A DNA stretch of 64,000 bases from Bacillus pumilus (GTDB taxonomy: Bacteria; Bacillota; Bacilli; Bacillales; Bacillaceae). The notes beneath the pieces were generated by a model that saw nothing but the letters and a program-made list of their open reading frames with translations, was not told the origin of the DNA and searched no databases. This document shows, one piece after another, positions 7,620-16,564 of this stretch; the first letter of the stretch is position 1, and every line of letters begins with the position of its first letter. The translations under genes were made by a program, and so were the position numbers. Location of the stretch: positions 806,001-870,000 of the forward strand of contig NZ_CP027116.1 in NCBI RefSeq assembly GCF_003431975.1, read 5' to 3'.

Positions 7620-9005
7620 TTGAAAGAAAAACAGCAAGGTGCCCTTTTGCAAAAGGGACAGCAGTTCCCGCTTACCATTAAACGCCTTGGCATTAATGGG
7701 GAAGGGGTCGGTTATTTTAAAAAGCAAGTAGTCTTTGTCCCGGGTGCGCTTCCAGGTGAGGAAGTGGTTGTGGAAGCAACAAATGTCCAAGCAAAATATG
7801 CAGAAGGTACAGTGAGAAAAGTACGAAAACGTTCCGAGCATCGAGTGAAACCGCCATGCCCAGTATACGAAGAGTGCGGCGGCTGTCAGCTTCAGCATTT
7901 GGCATACGAGCAGCAGCTAAAGGAAAAACGAGATATTGTCATTCAATCAATGGAGCGTCATACAAAACTGTCGGTTGAAAAGATCGACATTAGACCAACG
8001 ATCGGCATGGAAGATCCGTGGCACTATCGGAATAAAAGTCAGTTCCAAGTAGGGCGTTCTCACAGCGGCGACATCATCGCAGGGCTTTACGGACTGAACT
8101 CTCACAAGCTTGTCCCAATCAAGGAATGTATCGTCCAGCATCCGAAAACGAATAAAACAACGGGCGTTGTCCGCAAAATTTTAGAGAAATTCGGTGTATC
8201 GGTCTACAATGAACGGACAAGAAAAGGCGACGTACGCTCGATTGTCGTACGTGTCGGCTTTGAAACAGGTGAAGTACAGGTCGTCCTTGTGACATCAAAG
8301 CCTGAATTTCCAAAGAAAAAAGAAATCGCTGAAGCCATTCAAAAACGTCTGCCAGAAGTGACATCCATTATGCACAATATCAACGGTGAAAAAACGTCAG
8401 TTATTTTTGGTCATAAGACATCTCATCTAGCTGGCAACATGGTCATCCAAGAATTTTTAGGAGACGTTTCCTTTGAACTGAGTGCACGTGCTTTCTTCCA
8501 ATTGAATCCGAAGCAAACACTGAAGCTTTATGACGAAGCGAAAAAAGCGGCCAAACTGACTGGCAAAGAAAAGGTTGTCGATGCATATTGCGGCGTTGGA
8601 ACGATTGGTATGTGGCTGTCAGATGGCGCAAAAGAAGTAAGAGGAATGGATGTCATCAAAGAATCAATTGATGATGCCAAGAAAAATGCCAAAAAACACG
8701 GCATGAAAAACGCGACCTATGTGACAGGAACAGCCGAACACTGGCTGCCAAAATGGGTCAAAGAAGGCTTCCGTCCTGAAGTCATCGTCGTCGACCCACC
8801 AAGAACAGGCTGCGAACGCACCTTCTTAGACACCGTCAAACAAGTCAAACCAAAACGCCTTGTCTACGTCTCTTGCAACCCATCAACACTAGCAAAAGAC
8901 CTCGAATCCATGTCAAAAGACTACAAAATCGAATACATGCAGCCAGTCGATATGTTCCCACATACGGCGCATGTGGAGTGTGTGGTGTCTTTAGTCCTTA
9001 AATAA
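7620..9005 (+). CDS. yfjO: RlmCD/RumA-family 23S rRNA (uracil-5-)-methyltransferase paralogue
   Basis: A 461-residue TRAM-domain RNA m5U methyltransferase. The TRAM domain occupies about residues 10-70. Cluster cysteines are in [11 protein letters not shown], with a fourth in KECIVQHP. The SAM site is [25 protein letters not shown] follows, and the catalytic cysteine is in [11 protein letters not shown]. The start is a TTG at 7620 behind GGAGAG; there is no better ATG. In B. subtilis the characterised enzyme for U747 and U1939 is RlmCD (YefA), while YfjO is a paralogue beside yfjP, as here, so the exact target base is uncertain. The last ~80 codons use mainly C- or A-ending codons, unlike the rest. 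Confidence 0.88.
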   Translation: MKEKQQGALLQKGQQFPLTIKRLGINGEGVGYFKKQVVFVPGALPGEEVVVEATNVQAKYAEGTVRKVRKRSEHRVKPPCPVYEECGGCQLQHLAYEQQLKEKRDIVIQSMERHTKLSVEKIDIRPTIGMEDPWHYRNKSQFQVGRSHSGDIIAGLYGLNSHKLVPIKECIVQHPKTNKTTGVVRKILEKFGVSVYNERTRKGDVRSIVVRVGFETGEVQVVLVTSKPEFPKKKEIAEAIQKRLPEVTSIMHNINGEKTSVIFGHKTSHLAGNMVIQEFLGDVSFELSARAFFQLNPKQTLKLYDEAKKAAKLTGKEKVVDAYCGVGTIGMWLSDGAKEVRGMDVIKESIDDAKKNAKKHGMKNATYVTGTAEHWLPKWVKEGFRPEVIVVDPPRTGCERTFLDTVKQVKPKRLVYVSCNPSTLAKDLESMSKDYKIEYMQPVDMFPHTAHVECVVSLVLK

Positions 9006-9121
9006 AAAGGAATGACAGCTATGAAGGGCAAAATAGCAGTCAAACGATTCCAGATATATATGGATCCACAGCAGACGAAATTGGTGGACCGAAAACAGCA
9101 ATAGAAAAGTTCAGTAACTAA
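9002..9121 (+). pseudogene. Orphan C-terminal coding fragment
   Basis: Directly after the methyltransferase stop an open frame without a plausible start reads ... PDIYGSTADEIGGPKTAIEK and ends at 9121. The composition is protein-like and ends like a real C-terminus, so it looks like the tail of a deleted gene. An overlapping 27-codon ORF in another frame (9021-9104) has a start codon but no family resemblance. The parent family is not recognised. Confidence 0.35.
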
Positions 9122-9124
9122 ATG

Positions 9125-9152
9125 AAAAAACCCTTCCAACAGGAGGGGTTTT
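9125..9152 (+). terminator. Terminator after the methyltransferase
   Basis: AAAACCCTTCC / GGAGGGGTTTT stem with an AACA loop and T run. Confidence 0.8.
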
Positions 9153-9302
9153 ACTTTAACTAACAATCTACTTATTTTTTCCTATTTTATTGATTCACTC
9201 ATATATCAGCTGAATGAATATAAAATAAATGTCAAAAAACAAGGTCTTCGGCAAGGACTCTTTAAATATAATTTTAAGTATTTTTAAAGGGAGTGATTAA
9301 AT

Positions 9303-9329
9303 ATGAGACTGAAAGAACATGAAATATAA
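9303..9329 (+). CDS. Possible 8-residue leader peptide ahead of the methyltransferase gene
   Basis: AAAGGGAG precedes ATG at 9303, which opens an eight-codon frame (MRLKEHEI) ending at 9329. The same frame stays open after the stop to 9389, so it may instead be a small gene broken by a nonsense change. The intervening sequence to the next start contains CATCAT (9368-9373), complementary to the ATGATG start region (9404-9409). A translational-attenuation leader is possible but unproven. Confidence 0.25.
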   Translation: MRLKEHEI

Positions 9330-9403
9330 CAACTTTATACATTCGTAAGAGGCCCGCCAAATATTTCATCATTAAAAACTGCAAAATGATAATTGGAGGG
9401 ATT

Positions 9404-10165
9404 ATGATGAATGACAAACAGTTTTCTTCATTGATAAAACAAGCAGATGAACCTTTTGTTGGGTGGGATTTCTCATTCATATCTGAAACTGGGAGAATGA
9501 AAAGTGAGATGCTTTCATGGTCATATGGTAGTGTAGCTACTTCTCTTGTTCAAAGTGCAAAATCAATGCTAGATATGGGGACAGGTGGTGGAGAGTTTTT
9601 ATCAAAGTTAAGACCTTTTCCAACATCAGTTTATGCTACAGAAGGTTACAAGCCTAATGTACCTATCGCAAAAGAACGATTAACACCTTTAGGCGTTAAG
9701 GTAGTTCAAATTGATCAGGATGAAACTCTTCCGTTTGAGGCTGGAAAATTTGATCTTATCATCAATCAACATGAGTCATTTTCATCTAAAGAGGTGAGAA
9801 GAATTATCTCGAAAGAAGGTATTTTTCTAACTCAACAAGTTGGTGGACTCGATTGCATAGAGATTAATGAGAATCTAGGGGTATCAATAAATGAGGAATT
9901 TATTGATTGGAACTTAGAGCTAGCTTTAAAAGAAATACAGGAGAGTAATTTTGAGGTTTTGAAAAGTGCTGAAGAGTTTCCAATTCTAAGATTTTATGAT
10001 ATTGGAGCATTGGTGTATTATCTGAAAGCAATTCCTTGGCAAGTGCCAGGTTTTGAAATAAGTAATGTCAAGGATGAATTATACACCATTCATAAAACCA
10101 TTGAACAAAAGGGGTATTTTGACGCAAAACAACACCGGTTTATTATTTTAGCTAAAGCAGTTTAG
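9404..10165 (+). CDS. Class I SAM-dependent methyltransferase
   Basis: A 253-residue Rossmann-type methyltransferase. Motif I is SMLDMGTGGGEFLSKL (about residues 52-67), motif II holds the acidic YATEGYKPN, and FDLIINQHESF and EGIFLTQQVGG correspond to motifs IV and V. The C-terminal part (RFYDIGALVYYLKAIPWQVP) resembles small-molecule or antibiotic-modifying methyltransferases; the substrate is unknown. GGAGGG lies upstream of two adjacent ATG codons (9404 and 9407). The gene is clearly more AT-rich than its neighbours and sits where the backbone synteny stops, both signs of horizontal acquisition. An inverted repeat GGAGCCTT / AAGGCTCC (10174-10200) follows it without a T run. Confidence 0.85.
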   Translation: MMNDKQFSSLIKQADEPFVGWDFSFISETGRMKSEMLSWSYGSVATSLVQSAKSMLDMGTGGGEFLSKLRPFPTSVYATEGYKPNVPIAKERLTPLGVKVVQIDQDETLPFEAGKFDLIINQHESFSSKEVRRIISKEGIFLTQQVGGLDCIEINENLGVSINEEFIDWNLELALKEIQESNFEVLKSAEEFPILRFYDIGALVYYLKAIPWQVPGFEISNVKDELYTIHKTIEQKGYFDAKQHRFIILAKAV

Positions 10166-10337
10166 TTGGAAATGGAGCCTTGGATATATTTGAAGGCTCC
10201 AGCTTAATTCTGAACTAATGCCACTTCTGTATGCACGATACATGAGCTGAAAAATAATAAAACGTACGATTCATCATATGTGTCCTTCTAATATTGTTTG
10301 GCTTGAAAACATTCTAAAAAAATAGAGGAGGATAACG

Positions 10338-10748
10338 ATGAGTCAATTCGAGATCCTAACAAAATACATACCGATGCTTCACGAAGACCATATCGGAGAA
10401 TGGGTGATCGATCATGAAAATGACGGAACAGCGGAACACCCAATCCAGATGCCCTTTGTGAATTATTCCGAAACGGTCCGTCACTTTATCGAAGATGTCT
10501 ATACCTTTGCAGAACAACATCAAGAGCTGGAGCTTACCCGCTACAGAGAGATCCTCAAAGAAAACGGCATCGAATCCGAAATGAATGATATGGAGAATGT
10601 GGACATCTCTAATTTAAATGCGCAGTGTGTTCTTGCTCTCATGATGGGCGCTGTGAGAGCCGAACGATTTTGCGAGGGTGCGCTATTCAATTTTTTAAAA
10701 AGTGGAGCTATTGTCAAATGCCTGGAAAGATTGGATTGTTTGGGTTAA
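10338..10748 (+). CDS. DUF6508-like small protein
   Basis: A 136-residue acidic cytoplasmic protein with no signal or membrane segment. It opens MSQFEILTKYIPMLHEDHIG, and IQMPFVNYSETVRHFIEDVY is typical of the DUF6508 family. The C-terminal part contains ALMMGAVRAERFCEGALFNF. No function is established for this family. AGAGGAGG precedes the ATG at 10338. A strong terminator follows, and the gene appears to be monocistronic within the accessory segment. Confidence 0.6.
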   Translation: MSQFEILTKYIPMLHEDHIGEWVIDHENDGTAEHPIQMPFVNYSETVRHFIEDVYTFAEQHQELELTRYREILKENGIESEMNDMENVDISNLNAQCVLALMMGAVRAERFCEGALFNFLKSGAIVKCLERLDCLG

Positions 10749-10794
10749 GAAATGGATGCGTCTAAAAAACTTAAACATAAATGGATTGAAACAC

Positions 10795-10830
10795 TAAAAA
10801 ACCTAGATGAAATGAAATCTAGGTTTTTTT
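10795..10830 (+). terminator. Terminator between the DUF6508-like gene and the LysR gene
   Basis: AAAAACCTAGAT / ATCTAGGTTTTTTT around GAAATGAA; symmetrical A and T tracts could also serve the convergent LysR gene. Confidence 0.85.
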
Positions 10831-10858
10831 GAATCATTTCTTCTGTTTTGAAATAAGC

Positions 10859-11740
10859 TCACATGCGTATTTTCTTAGCTTCTTGACGAAATAGATCAAG
10901 CAATAACTGCTTAGTGTTTTTCAGAGATAGATGTGGTTCCTTATGAGATAAGATGCCTATTGGGATAAAAGGGTCCTCCATTTCAATTGGAACTTTCACA
11001 AATTCGTCTGACAATGAGGTAGAGGAAAGGACGACTCCGACAGAGGGGAATTCCTTTAGAAATGGTGGGATCGCTGACATCTGGCTGATGGTATAAGTGA
11101 ATGGCTCAACATTTAACCTTGAGAGCTCCTTTTGTAACTTTATGTGATATAAACAACTTTCCCCGCCTATGATCAAAGGATGTTTATAGAGATCTTTGAT
11201 CAAAGAAATCGTTCCAACTTGATCTGCCTGCTGTTTTGAGATAATAAAAGATATTTCCTCTTTGTACAACTCTTCAAACGGAAGTGTATTCATCACTGGT
11301 TCTCCTGCAATGGCGAAATCAATCTCTCCCTTGAGCAGCTGTTTGTGAAGAAAGTCTGTATTACCGATGATAAAGTGGCATGTGATATTGGGTTTTTGAC
11401 TCCTGAATGTTTGAAGAACAGAAGGAAGAATAGAGGCAGAGATTGGTTCTATGACGCCTATATTCAAGGTTCCGACCTCTTCCTTTTGGAGTTTTTGTGA
11501 CTGATCTAATACAAAGTTCCAATGGAGAATCAGCTGATCAATCTCTTTGGCAAACAATTGTCCTGAAGGGGTTAATTCAGCCTCCCATCCTCTTACAAAC
11601 AATTGAAAACCTAACTCCTGTTCTAATCGTTTGATCTGATTCGTTATGGTCGACTGCGCATAATTCAATTTATGAGCGGCTTTTGAGAATGTCCCTTCTT
11701 GAATCACGGCTTGAAATGCTTTTAACTCTTTTAAGTCCAT
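10859..11740 (-). CDS. LysR-type transcriptional regulator
   Basis: A 293-residue LTTR. The winged helix-turn-helix covers about residues 1-60, with FQAVIQEGTFSKAAHKLNYA and QSTITNQIKRLEQELG, followed by a periplasmic-binding-protein-like effector domain (about 90-290). The start at 11740 (MDLKELKAF) matches where this family begins; an upstream in-frame start at 11773 overlaps the presumed promoter. It is divergent from the tautomerase-family gene, the classical LTTR arrangement, and B. subtilis has a comparable pair (YrdQ near YrdN). An inverted repeat in the shared promoter region (11782-11808) is a likely binding site. The inducer is unknown. Confidence 0.9.
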   Translation of the reverse strand: MDLKELKAFQAVIQEGTFSKAAHKLNYAQSTITNQIKRLEQELGFQLFVRGWEAELTPSGQLFAKEIDQLILHWNFVLDQSQKLQKEEVGTLNIGVIEPISASILPSVLQTFRSQKPNITCHFIIGNTDFLHKQLLKGEIDFAIAGEPVMNTLPFEELYKEEISFIISKQQADQVGTISLIKDLYKHPLIIGGESCLYHIKLQKELSRLNVEPFTYTISQMSAIPPFLKEFPSVGVVLSSTSLSDEFVKVPIEMEDPFIPIGILSHKEPHLSLKNTKQLLLDLFRQEAKKIRM

Positions 11741-11781
11741 TCCTAATAATCTCCATTCGATATATGAATACAAATTTATAT

Positions 11782-11808
11782 AATATTCAATTATATAAAA
11801 CGAATATT
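11782..11808. promoter_or_regulatory. Probable LysR operator
   Basis: AATATTC-N13-GAATATT, a perfect 7-bp dyad in the divergent promoter region between the LysR gene and the tautomerase gene. It includes the T-N11-A type spacing usual for LTTR sites. Confidence 0.5.
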
Positions 11809-11851
11809 GAGATGTAAAATGAAGTGAGTCAGAAAAAGGGAGATGACATTC

Positions 11852-12241
11852 ATGCCATTTGTAAAAGTCAGTTATATGGAAAATGCTTACGATAAAGATA
11901 GCCTAGCTTCTGTTAGCCAAACGATCATGAAGGCTCTGATGAAAGAGTTTCATGTACCTGAAAAAGACTACTTTCATGTGTTCAGTTCACATAAGAAAGA
12001 AGAATTTTATTATGATCCCCATTATCTTCTTCGTCACGAGAGAGATCATTGTCTTTTATATATCCAAATTACATGTGGTTCGGGAAGAACTCAGGAACAA
12101 AAGCAGTCTTTATATAAGGAAATAGCTGATCAATTGTATTGCAAACTCAATATACGGAAAGAAAATATATTCATTATGCTGATTGAGACAGGCTTGGAGA
12201 ATTGGTCTTTTGGTGAAGGACTTGCACAGATGATCAAGTAA
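11852..12241 (+). CDS. Tautomerase-superfamily protein (YrdN/YusQ-like)
   Basis: A 129-residue protein of the 4-oxalocrotonate tautomerase superfamily with a fused double beta-alpha-beta length. It begins Met-Pro (MPFVKVSY), so processing would expose the catalytic Pro1 amine. This fixes the start at 11852 rather than the in-frame ATG nine bases upstream; AAAGGGAG lies in front. RHERDHCLLYIQITCGSGRT and ENIFIMLIETGLENWSFGEG complete the second repeat. The probable reaction is keto-enol tautomerisation or a related conversion of a small unsaturated acid. Divergent LysR control suggests substrate induction. Confidence 0.82.
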   Translation: MPFVKVSYMENAYDKDSLASVSQTIMKALMKEFHVPEKDYFHVFSSHKKEEFYYDPHYLLRHERDHCLLYIQITCGSGRTQEQKQSLYKEIADQLYCKLNIRKENIFIMLIETGLENWSFGEGLAQMIK

Positions 12242-12267
12242 CGGAACGAAAGAAAGGGGAAATAGCT

Positions 12268-12398
12268 ATGCATCAACCAATCAAGCCAACTGTGAAATTA
12301 ACACTTGGAGATAAAGAACCTGTGCGACCAGTGGTCAAAGGATTCTGACACAAAAGCAACTAGAAGAATTGTTAAGAAAGCCAAAAGAACGATTGTGA
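12268..12398 (+). pseudogene. Small ORF, apparently frameshifted
   Basis: Behind AAAGGGG, an ATG at 12268 opens a 26-codon frame (MHQPIKPTVKLTLGDKEPVR ...) ending at 12348. The adjacent frame continues with a protein-like segment TQKQLEELLRKPKERL to a stop at 12398. Together they would make a roughly 44-residue basic protein if one base were restored near 12339-12345. The family is not recognised. The remaining gene-free sequence up to 12675 shows only a terminator. Confidence 0.35.
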
Positions 12399-12489
12399 AG
12401 GGGAATTTGTGAATAATTTGAGGGGCTTCCTATCAATCAAACATTCAAAAAGAAAGTCTTAAAGCTAGCTCCATTTTTGTACGCAAATG

Positions 12490-12519
12490 ACCCCATTTCG
12501 TGGGGTTGTTCGTTTTTTG
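12490..12519 (+). terminator. Terminator-like hairpin
   Basis: ACCCCA / TGGGGT with loop TTTCG, followed by TTGTTCG and six T residues. Confidence 0.6.
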
Positions 12520-12675
12520 TTAAAAAATGTAGTCTCCTCGATTCTGTCTTCTACATATCTTTTATCTTATCCTCTCATTGTCATACTTTTGAATGAAATT
12601 GACTCAATAGAATTGACGAAGGAACCATGAATAGGTGAAGATGAAATAAACTGTAAGATAAAGGGAGAAAAAATA

Positions 12676-13860
12676 ATGATACATATCGTATTCGGGGCAG
12701 CAACTGCCGGTAGTTTAAAACAAGCATTACGTGAAATGAAGCAAGACCAAGTAAATGAGATCATCGCTTTTAATGACATTTATTCGATTGGACCCCTTCT
12801 CCATTTGCATGAACATGAAGGACAGGAGAAGCGTATAGAATGGCTTCGTCACGTGATGTCAAATGAATATGGCTATTTTGATGATGTGGTCATCGATCAG
12901 CATAGAATGCTTCAGCAAATAAAAGAGATAAAAGACGGTACGCGAATTCTCATCTGGACAGGCTTTAATGCACATGAGCAAATTGGCTTGCGATATGCCA
13001 TCTATTTATTAAAAGAAAAAAACATTGAATTATCTTTCATCAATACAACGATCGCATTTGATCAGCTATTTAATACAAATACGAGACGAATGGATATTCG
13101 GCATGCTGGGGAAATCACATCTGAAAAATTGAAGGTTTTGTACGAGAGTAAAGAGCATATTCATTCAGTGACAAAAGAAAAAAGAGAAAAATTACAAAAT
13201 GAATGGCTTTCATTTACTAAAGAAAATCATACGCTGCGGATATGGCAAAAAGGAAAAACGATCAGCGTACCAGAAGATGAATTTGATGCTTATTTAGTGA
13301 AGATGGCTAAGCGACTTCATCAGTCCGAGCAAGAAGAGAAGTACATCGTAACTCCACGCTTAATTGGGGAGGTCATCGGTCATTTAGAACAGTATATCGG
13401 TGATGATTTTATTGAGTATCGAATTAAGTCATTAATTGACCAAGGGATTTTCGACATGAAAGGAAGGCGCACCTCCATGCGTTATTACTCAATTAAACTG
13501 ACAGAATTCGGTCAGCGCTTCAAAAAATGGGTGTGCTGTCGAGAATTCGAGGATCATCCTTTTGTGAAAATTGAAGGAGATTATGGTGGTGAACCTTTTC
13601 ATTGTGGGCATTGTCAATGTCATTTAGAAAGAGATGATGTACCAATAAACGATACACTTTTCTCGAAGATTTGGAATTGGAACATACAGTATGGCCGCTG
13701 GTTTGACGAAGAGACAGATGATTTGGTGCCAAATGGCGCAGACATGGAAAAGAAATTCAATCAAGAAGGGGAGCGTATCACCGAAGAAGTGAAACGAGCC
13801 TTCTCCCCTGCATTTCAAGTTGAATACAGTCCAAGTGAATACACTCAGCATTTCATTTAA
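12676..13860 (+). CDS. DUF1835/DUF3658 domain protein
   Basis: A 394-residue cytoplasmic protein. The N-terminal DUF1835 region starts MIHIVFGAATAGSLKQAL and includes FNDIYSIGPL and WTGFNAHEQIGLRYAIYLL. A DUF3658-like helical domain follows (about 200-290, MAKRLHQSEQEEKYIVTPRL). The C-terminal ~100 residues hold a CGHCQCHLERDD segment that could bind zinc and the motif IWNWNIQYGRWFDEETDDLV. The function of the family is unknown. The start at 12676 has AAGGGAG. The gene is isolated, with gene-free DNA on both sides and the T-boxes downstream belonging to the next gene. Confidence 0.75.
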   Translation: MIHIVFGAATAGSLKQALREMKQDQVNEIIAFNDIYSIGPLLHLHEHEGQEKRIEWLRHVMSNEYGYFDDVVIDQHRMLQQIKEIKDGTRILIWTGFNAHEQIGLRYAIYLLKEKNIELSFINTTIAFDQLFNTNTRRMDIRHAGEITSEKLKVLYESKEHIHSVTKEKREKLQNEWLSFTKENHTLRIWQKGKTISVPEDEFDAYLVKMAKRLHQSEQEEKYIVTPRLIGEVIGHLEQYIGDDFIEYRIKSLIDQGIFDMKGRRTSMRYYSIKLTEFGQRFKKWVCCREFEDHPFVKIEGDYGGEPFHCGHCQCHLERDDVPINDTLFSKIWNWNIQYGRWFDEETDDLVPNGADMEKKFNQEGERITEEVKRAFSPAFQVEYSPSEYTQHFI

Positions 13861-13945
13861 AGAATAAATTTCGGTATCACTACACAAAATAAAGCTTTAC
13901 ATAATCCGTCATCTTCATGTAAGATATGGAGAAATTAAAAGCGAA

Positions 13946-14180
13946 GAAAAGGACATGAGCCATTTTTACTCGTTACCAGAGAGGGAAGTCACGCTGAAAT
14001 CTTCCTAACGCAGGAAATGGTCTTACCGCCTTTGAGCTGTATTGGGGAAATCATAGTATCCAATACCGTCTACGCCACGTTACGGCACCAGAGCCATAAA
14101 GCGAATACGCATTATGGGAATTTGGGTGGAACCACGGATTACACATTCGTCCCTTTATGAGGGATGGGTGTGTTTTTTTT
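13946..14180 (+). promoter_or_regulatory. Threonine T-box riboswitch, first copy
   Basis: Stem I begins near GGACATGAGC (13951). The AGAGAGGG bulge, the GCTGAAA terminal loop and a specifier loop reading TTACCG give Thr codon ACC. The T-box sequence GGGTGGAACCACGG is at 14124-14137. A terminator (ACACATTCGTCCC ... GGGATGGGTGTG plus eight T) ends near 14180. Uncharged tRNA-Thr should stabilise the antiterminator. Confidence 0.95.
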
Positions 14181-14205
14181 GTTCACTCACATATGTTATT
14201 GCTTT

Positions 14206-14442
14206 GAAAAGGACATGAGCCATTTTTACTCGTTACCAGAGAGGGAAGTCACGCTGAAATCTTCCTAACGCAGAAAATTGGTCTTACCGCCTTTGAGCTG
14301 TATTGGGGAAATCATAGTATCCAATACCGTCAATGCCACGTTACGGCACCAGAGCCATAAAGCGAATACGCATTATGGGAATTTGGGTGGAACCACGGAT
14401 TACACATTCGTCCCTCTATGAGGGATGGATGTGTTTTTTTAT
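14206..14442 (+). promoter_or_regulatory. Threonine T-box riboswitch, second copy
   Basis: A near-identical repeat of the preceding T-box, shifted by about 260 bases, with only a handful of differences. The specifier ACC and T-box GGGTGGAACCACGG (14385-14398) are unchanged, and it has its own terminator with seven T (14402-14440). It lies directly ahead of the thrZ start, so transcripts must pass two tRNA-Thr-dependent checkpoints. Confidence 0.95.
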
Positions 14443-14468
14443 TTCAAAAAAAGAAAGGTGTGTCAGTG

Positions 14469-16391
14469 ATGAGAGAAAAAATGGTGAAGATTCAATTTCC
14501 AGATGGAAAGATAAAGGAGTTTTTTGCAGGTACGACTGTCGCGGATGTTGCCTCCCATATTAGCCCGAGCTTAAGGAGAAAAGCAGTGGCGGGAAAGGTG
14601 AATGATCAATTAGTGGATGTAAGTCATCAGCTGGAAAGGGATGCTCGGCTATCCATTGTCACACTTGATTCAAAAGAAGGGCTTGAAGTGCTGCGCCACA
14701 CATCTGCACACGTATTAGCCCAAGCGGTGAAAAGGTTATATGACAATGTCACACTTGGAATCGGACCTGTTATCGAAAATGGATTTTACTATGATATGAA
14801 GCTCAATCAAACATTGAGTGTAGAGGATTTGGCTGCAATTGAAAAAGAAATGGAAAACATCATAAACGAAAATCATTTCATCCAAAGAATGGAGGTCTCT
14901 TACAAAGAAGCTGAATCGTTGTTTGCACATGACCCATATAAGCTGGATATCTTAAAACGACTCCCCTCAGAAGAAGCCATCACAGTGTATCAGCAGGGTG
15001 AATTTATCGACTTATGCCGCGGGCCTCATTTACCTTCTACTGGGTACGTGAAATCATTTAAATTAACACGTGTGGCAGGGGCTTATTGGCGCGGTGACAG
15101 TCATCAAGATGTATTGCAGCGGGTGTATGGTGTCTCATTTCAACAGCCAAAACATCTAGCTGAGTATCTTCATTTCGTGGAAGAAGCAAACAAGCGTGAT
15201 CACCGAAAATTAGGAAAGCAATTATCTCTATTTATGTTTTCAGAAGAAGCGCCAGGTATGCCGTTTTATTTACCAAAAGGTCAGCTTGTCAGAAATGAAT
15301 TAAAGGCCTTTTCAAGAGAAGTGCGAAACAAAGCGCAATATGAAGAAGTGAGCACACCGTTTATGATGAACCAAGAGCTTTGGGAAAAGTCGGGGCACTG
15401 GGATCACTATCATGAAAATATGTATTTCTCAGAAGTAGATCATACAAGCTTTGCTTTAAAACCGATGAATTGTCCTGGGCATATGCTCCTATTTAAAAAC
15501 AGCCTATATTCATACAGAGACCTTCCGATCAGAATGGCTGAATTTGGTCAAGTGCATCGGCATGAATTTAGCGGCGCATTAAATGGATTGTTCAGGGTCA
15601 GAACTTTTTGCCAAGATGACGCTCATATTTTTTTGAGAGAAGATCAAATTGAAGCTGAAATCAAACAGATTTTCCAATTAGTTGATCATGTGTATCGGAC
15701 ATTTGGGTTTGAGTACTCCGTCGAACTATCCACTCGTCCAGAAAAAGCGTTAGGAGATGATGCCATTTGGGATATATCTGAAGCAGCGCTGATAAATGTG
15801 CTTGATCGGCTAAAGGTCGATTACCAGCTAAATGAAGGAGATGGGGCATTTTATGGCCCGAAGATTGATTTTCATATAAAAGATGCCTTGCAGCGGAGCC
15901 ACCAGTGCGCCACAATTCAGCTGGATTTTCAAATGCCTGAGAAATTTGATTTAACATATATCAATGAAAAGAATGAAAAGGTACGGCCAGTTGTCATTCA
16001 CAGTGCCATTTTTGGTTCTCTTGATCGTTTCCTTGGCATTCTCATCGAGCATTTTGCAGGCGCCTTCCCGTTATGGCTGGCTCCAGTACAAGTACAAATC
16101 ATCCCTGTCTCAAAGGTTCACCTCGACCACTGCCTTGAGGTGCAGCAGCAATTAAGAAAGATTGGAATCAGAGTCACAATCGATGAACGGGATGAAAAAC
16201 TCGGCTATAGAATGAGAGAAGCACAAATGCAAAAAATCCCTTATATCGCTGTCATTGGCGATACAGAAATGCAAGAAAAAACAATGAACATCAGACAGCA
16301 TGGAGAACAGACATCTAGACAGCTGTCTATTGACGACTTTAAACACTTGGCAGCTCAGCAAATAAAAGAAAGAACAGCTGCTCAAATATGA
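14469..16391 (+). CDS. thrZ: Threonyl-tRNA synthetase (inducible paralogue type)
   Basis: A 640-residue class II synthetase: TGS domain (about 5-65), editing/SAD domain with HTSAHVLAQA (about 75-225), catalytic core (about 240-535) and anticodon-binding domain (about 540-640). Motif 2 shows in FRVRTFCQDDAHIF and zinc ligands in KPMNCPGHM, IRMAEFGQVHRHE and VVIHSAIFGSLDRF. The start at 14469 is taken from MREKMVKIQF with AAAGGTG upstream; the longer frame from 14418 runs through the T-box terminator. The tandem T-boxes match the thrZ arrangement of B. subtilis, which has three, so this is called thrZ; a housekeeping thrS is presumed elsewhere. Confidence 0.9.
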   Translation: MREKMVKIQFPDGKIKEFFAGTTVADVASHISPSLRRKAVAGKVNDQLVDVSHQLERDARLSIVTLDSKEGLEVLRHTSAHVLAQAVKRLYDNVTLGIGPVIENGFYYDMKLNQTLSVEDLAAIEKEMENIINENHFIQRMEVSYKEAESLFAHDPYKLDILKRLPSEEAITVYQQGEFIDLCRGPHLPSTGYVKSFKLTRVAGAYWRGDSHQDVLQRVYGVSFQQPKHLAEYLHFVEEANKRDHRKLGKQLSLFMFSEEAPGMPFYLPKGQLVRNELKAFSREVRNKAQYEEVSTPFMMNQELWEKSGHWDHYHENMYFSEVDHTSFALKPMNCPGHMLLFKNSLYSYRDLPIRMAEFGQVHRHEFSGALNGLFRVRTFCQDDAHIFLREDQIEAEIKQIFQLVDHVYRTFGFEYSVELSTRPEKALGDDAIWDISEAALINVLDRLKVDYQLNEGDGAFYGPKIDFHIKDALQRSHQCATIQLDFQMPEKFDLTYINEKNEKVRPVVIHSAIFGSLDRFLGILIEHFAGAFPLWLAPVQVQIIPVSKVHLDHCLEVQQQLRKIGIRVTIDERDEKLGYRMREAQMQKIPYIAVIGDTEMQEKTMNIRQHGEQTSRQLSIDDFKHLAAQQIKERTAAQI

Positions 16392-16415
16392 TGTGCTGAT
16401 TTCATAATGAAGGAT

Positions 16416-16445
16416 AAGACGTTCATTGAATGATGGGCGTCTTTT
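16416..16445 (+). terminator. Terminator-like hairpin after thrZ
   Basis: AAGACG / CGTCTT arms around a 17-base loop, then TTTT; short and of moderate strength. Confidence 0.5.
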
Positions 16446-16564
16446 CATTTGCGAAAAAAGCCGAATTGACAGTAGAAAGGGAAAATATTGAAACATTTTT
16501 TCAGTAAAATCGTAATAAAGATAGAGCGTTCAACAGAAACCTTTGAAACGGAGAGGAGTATTAC

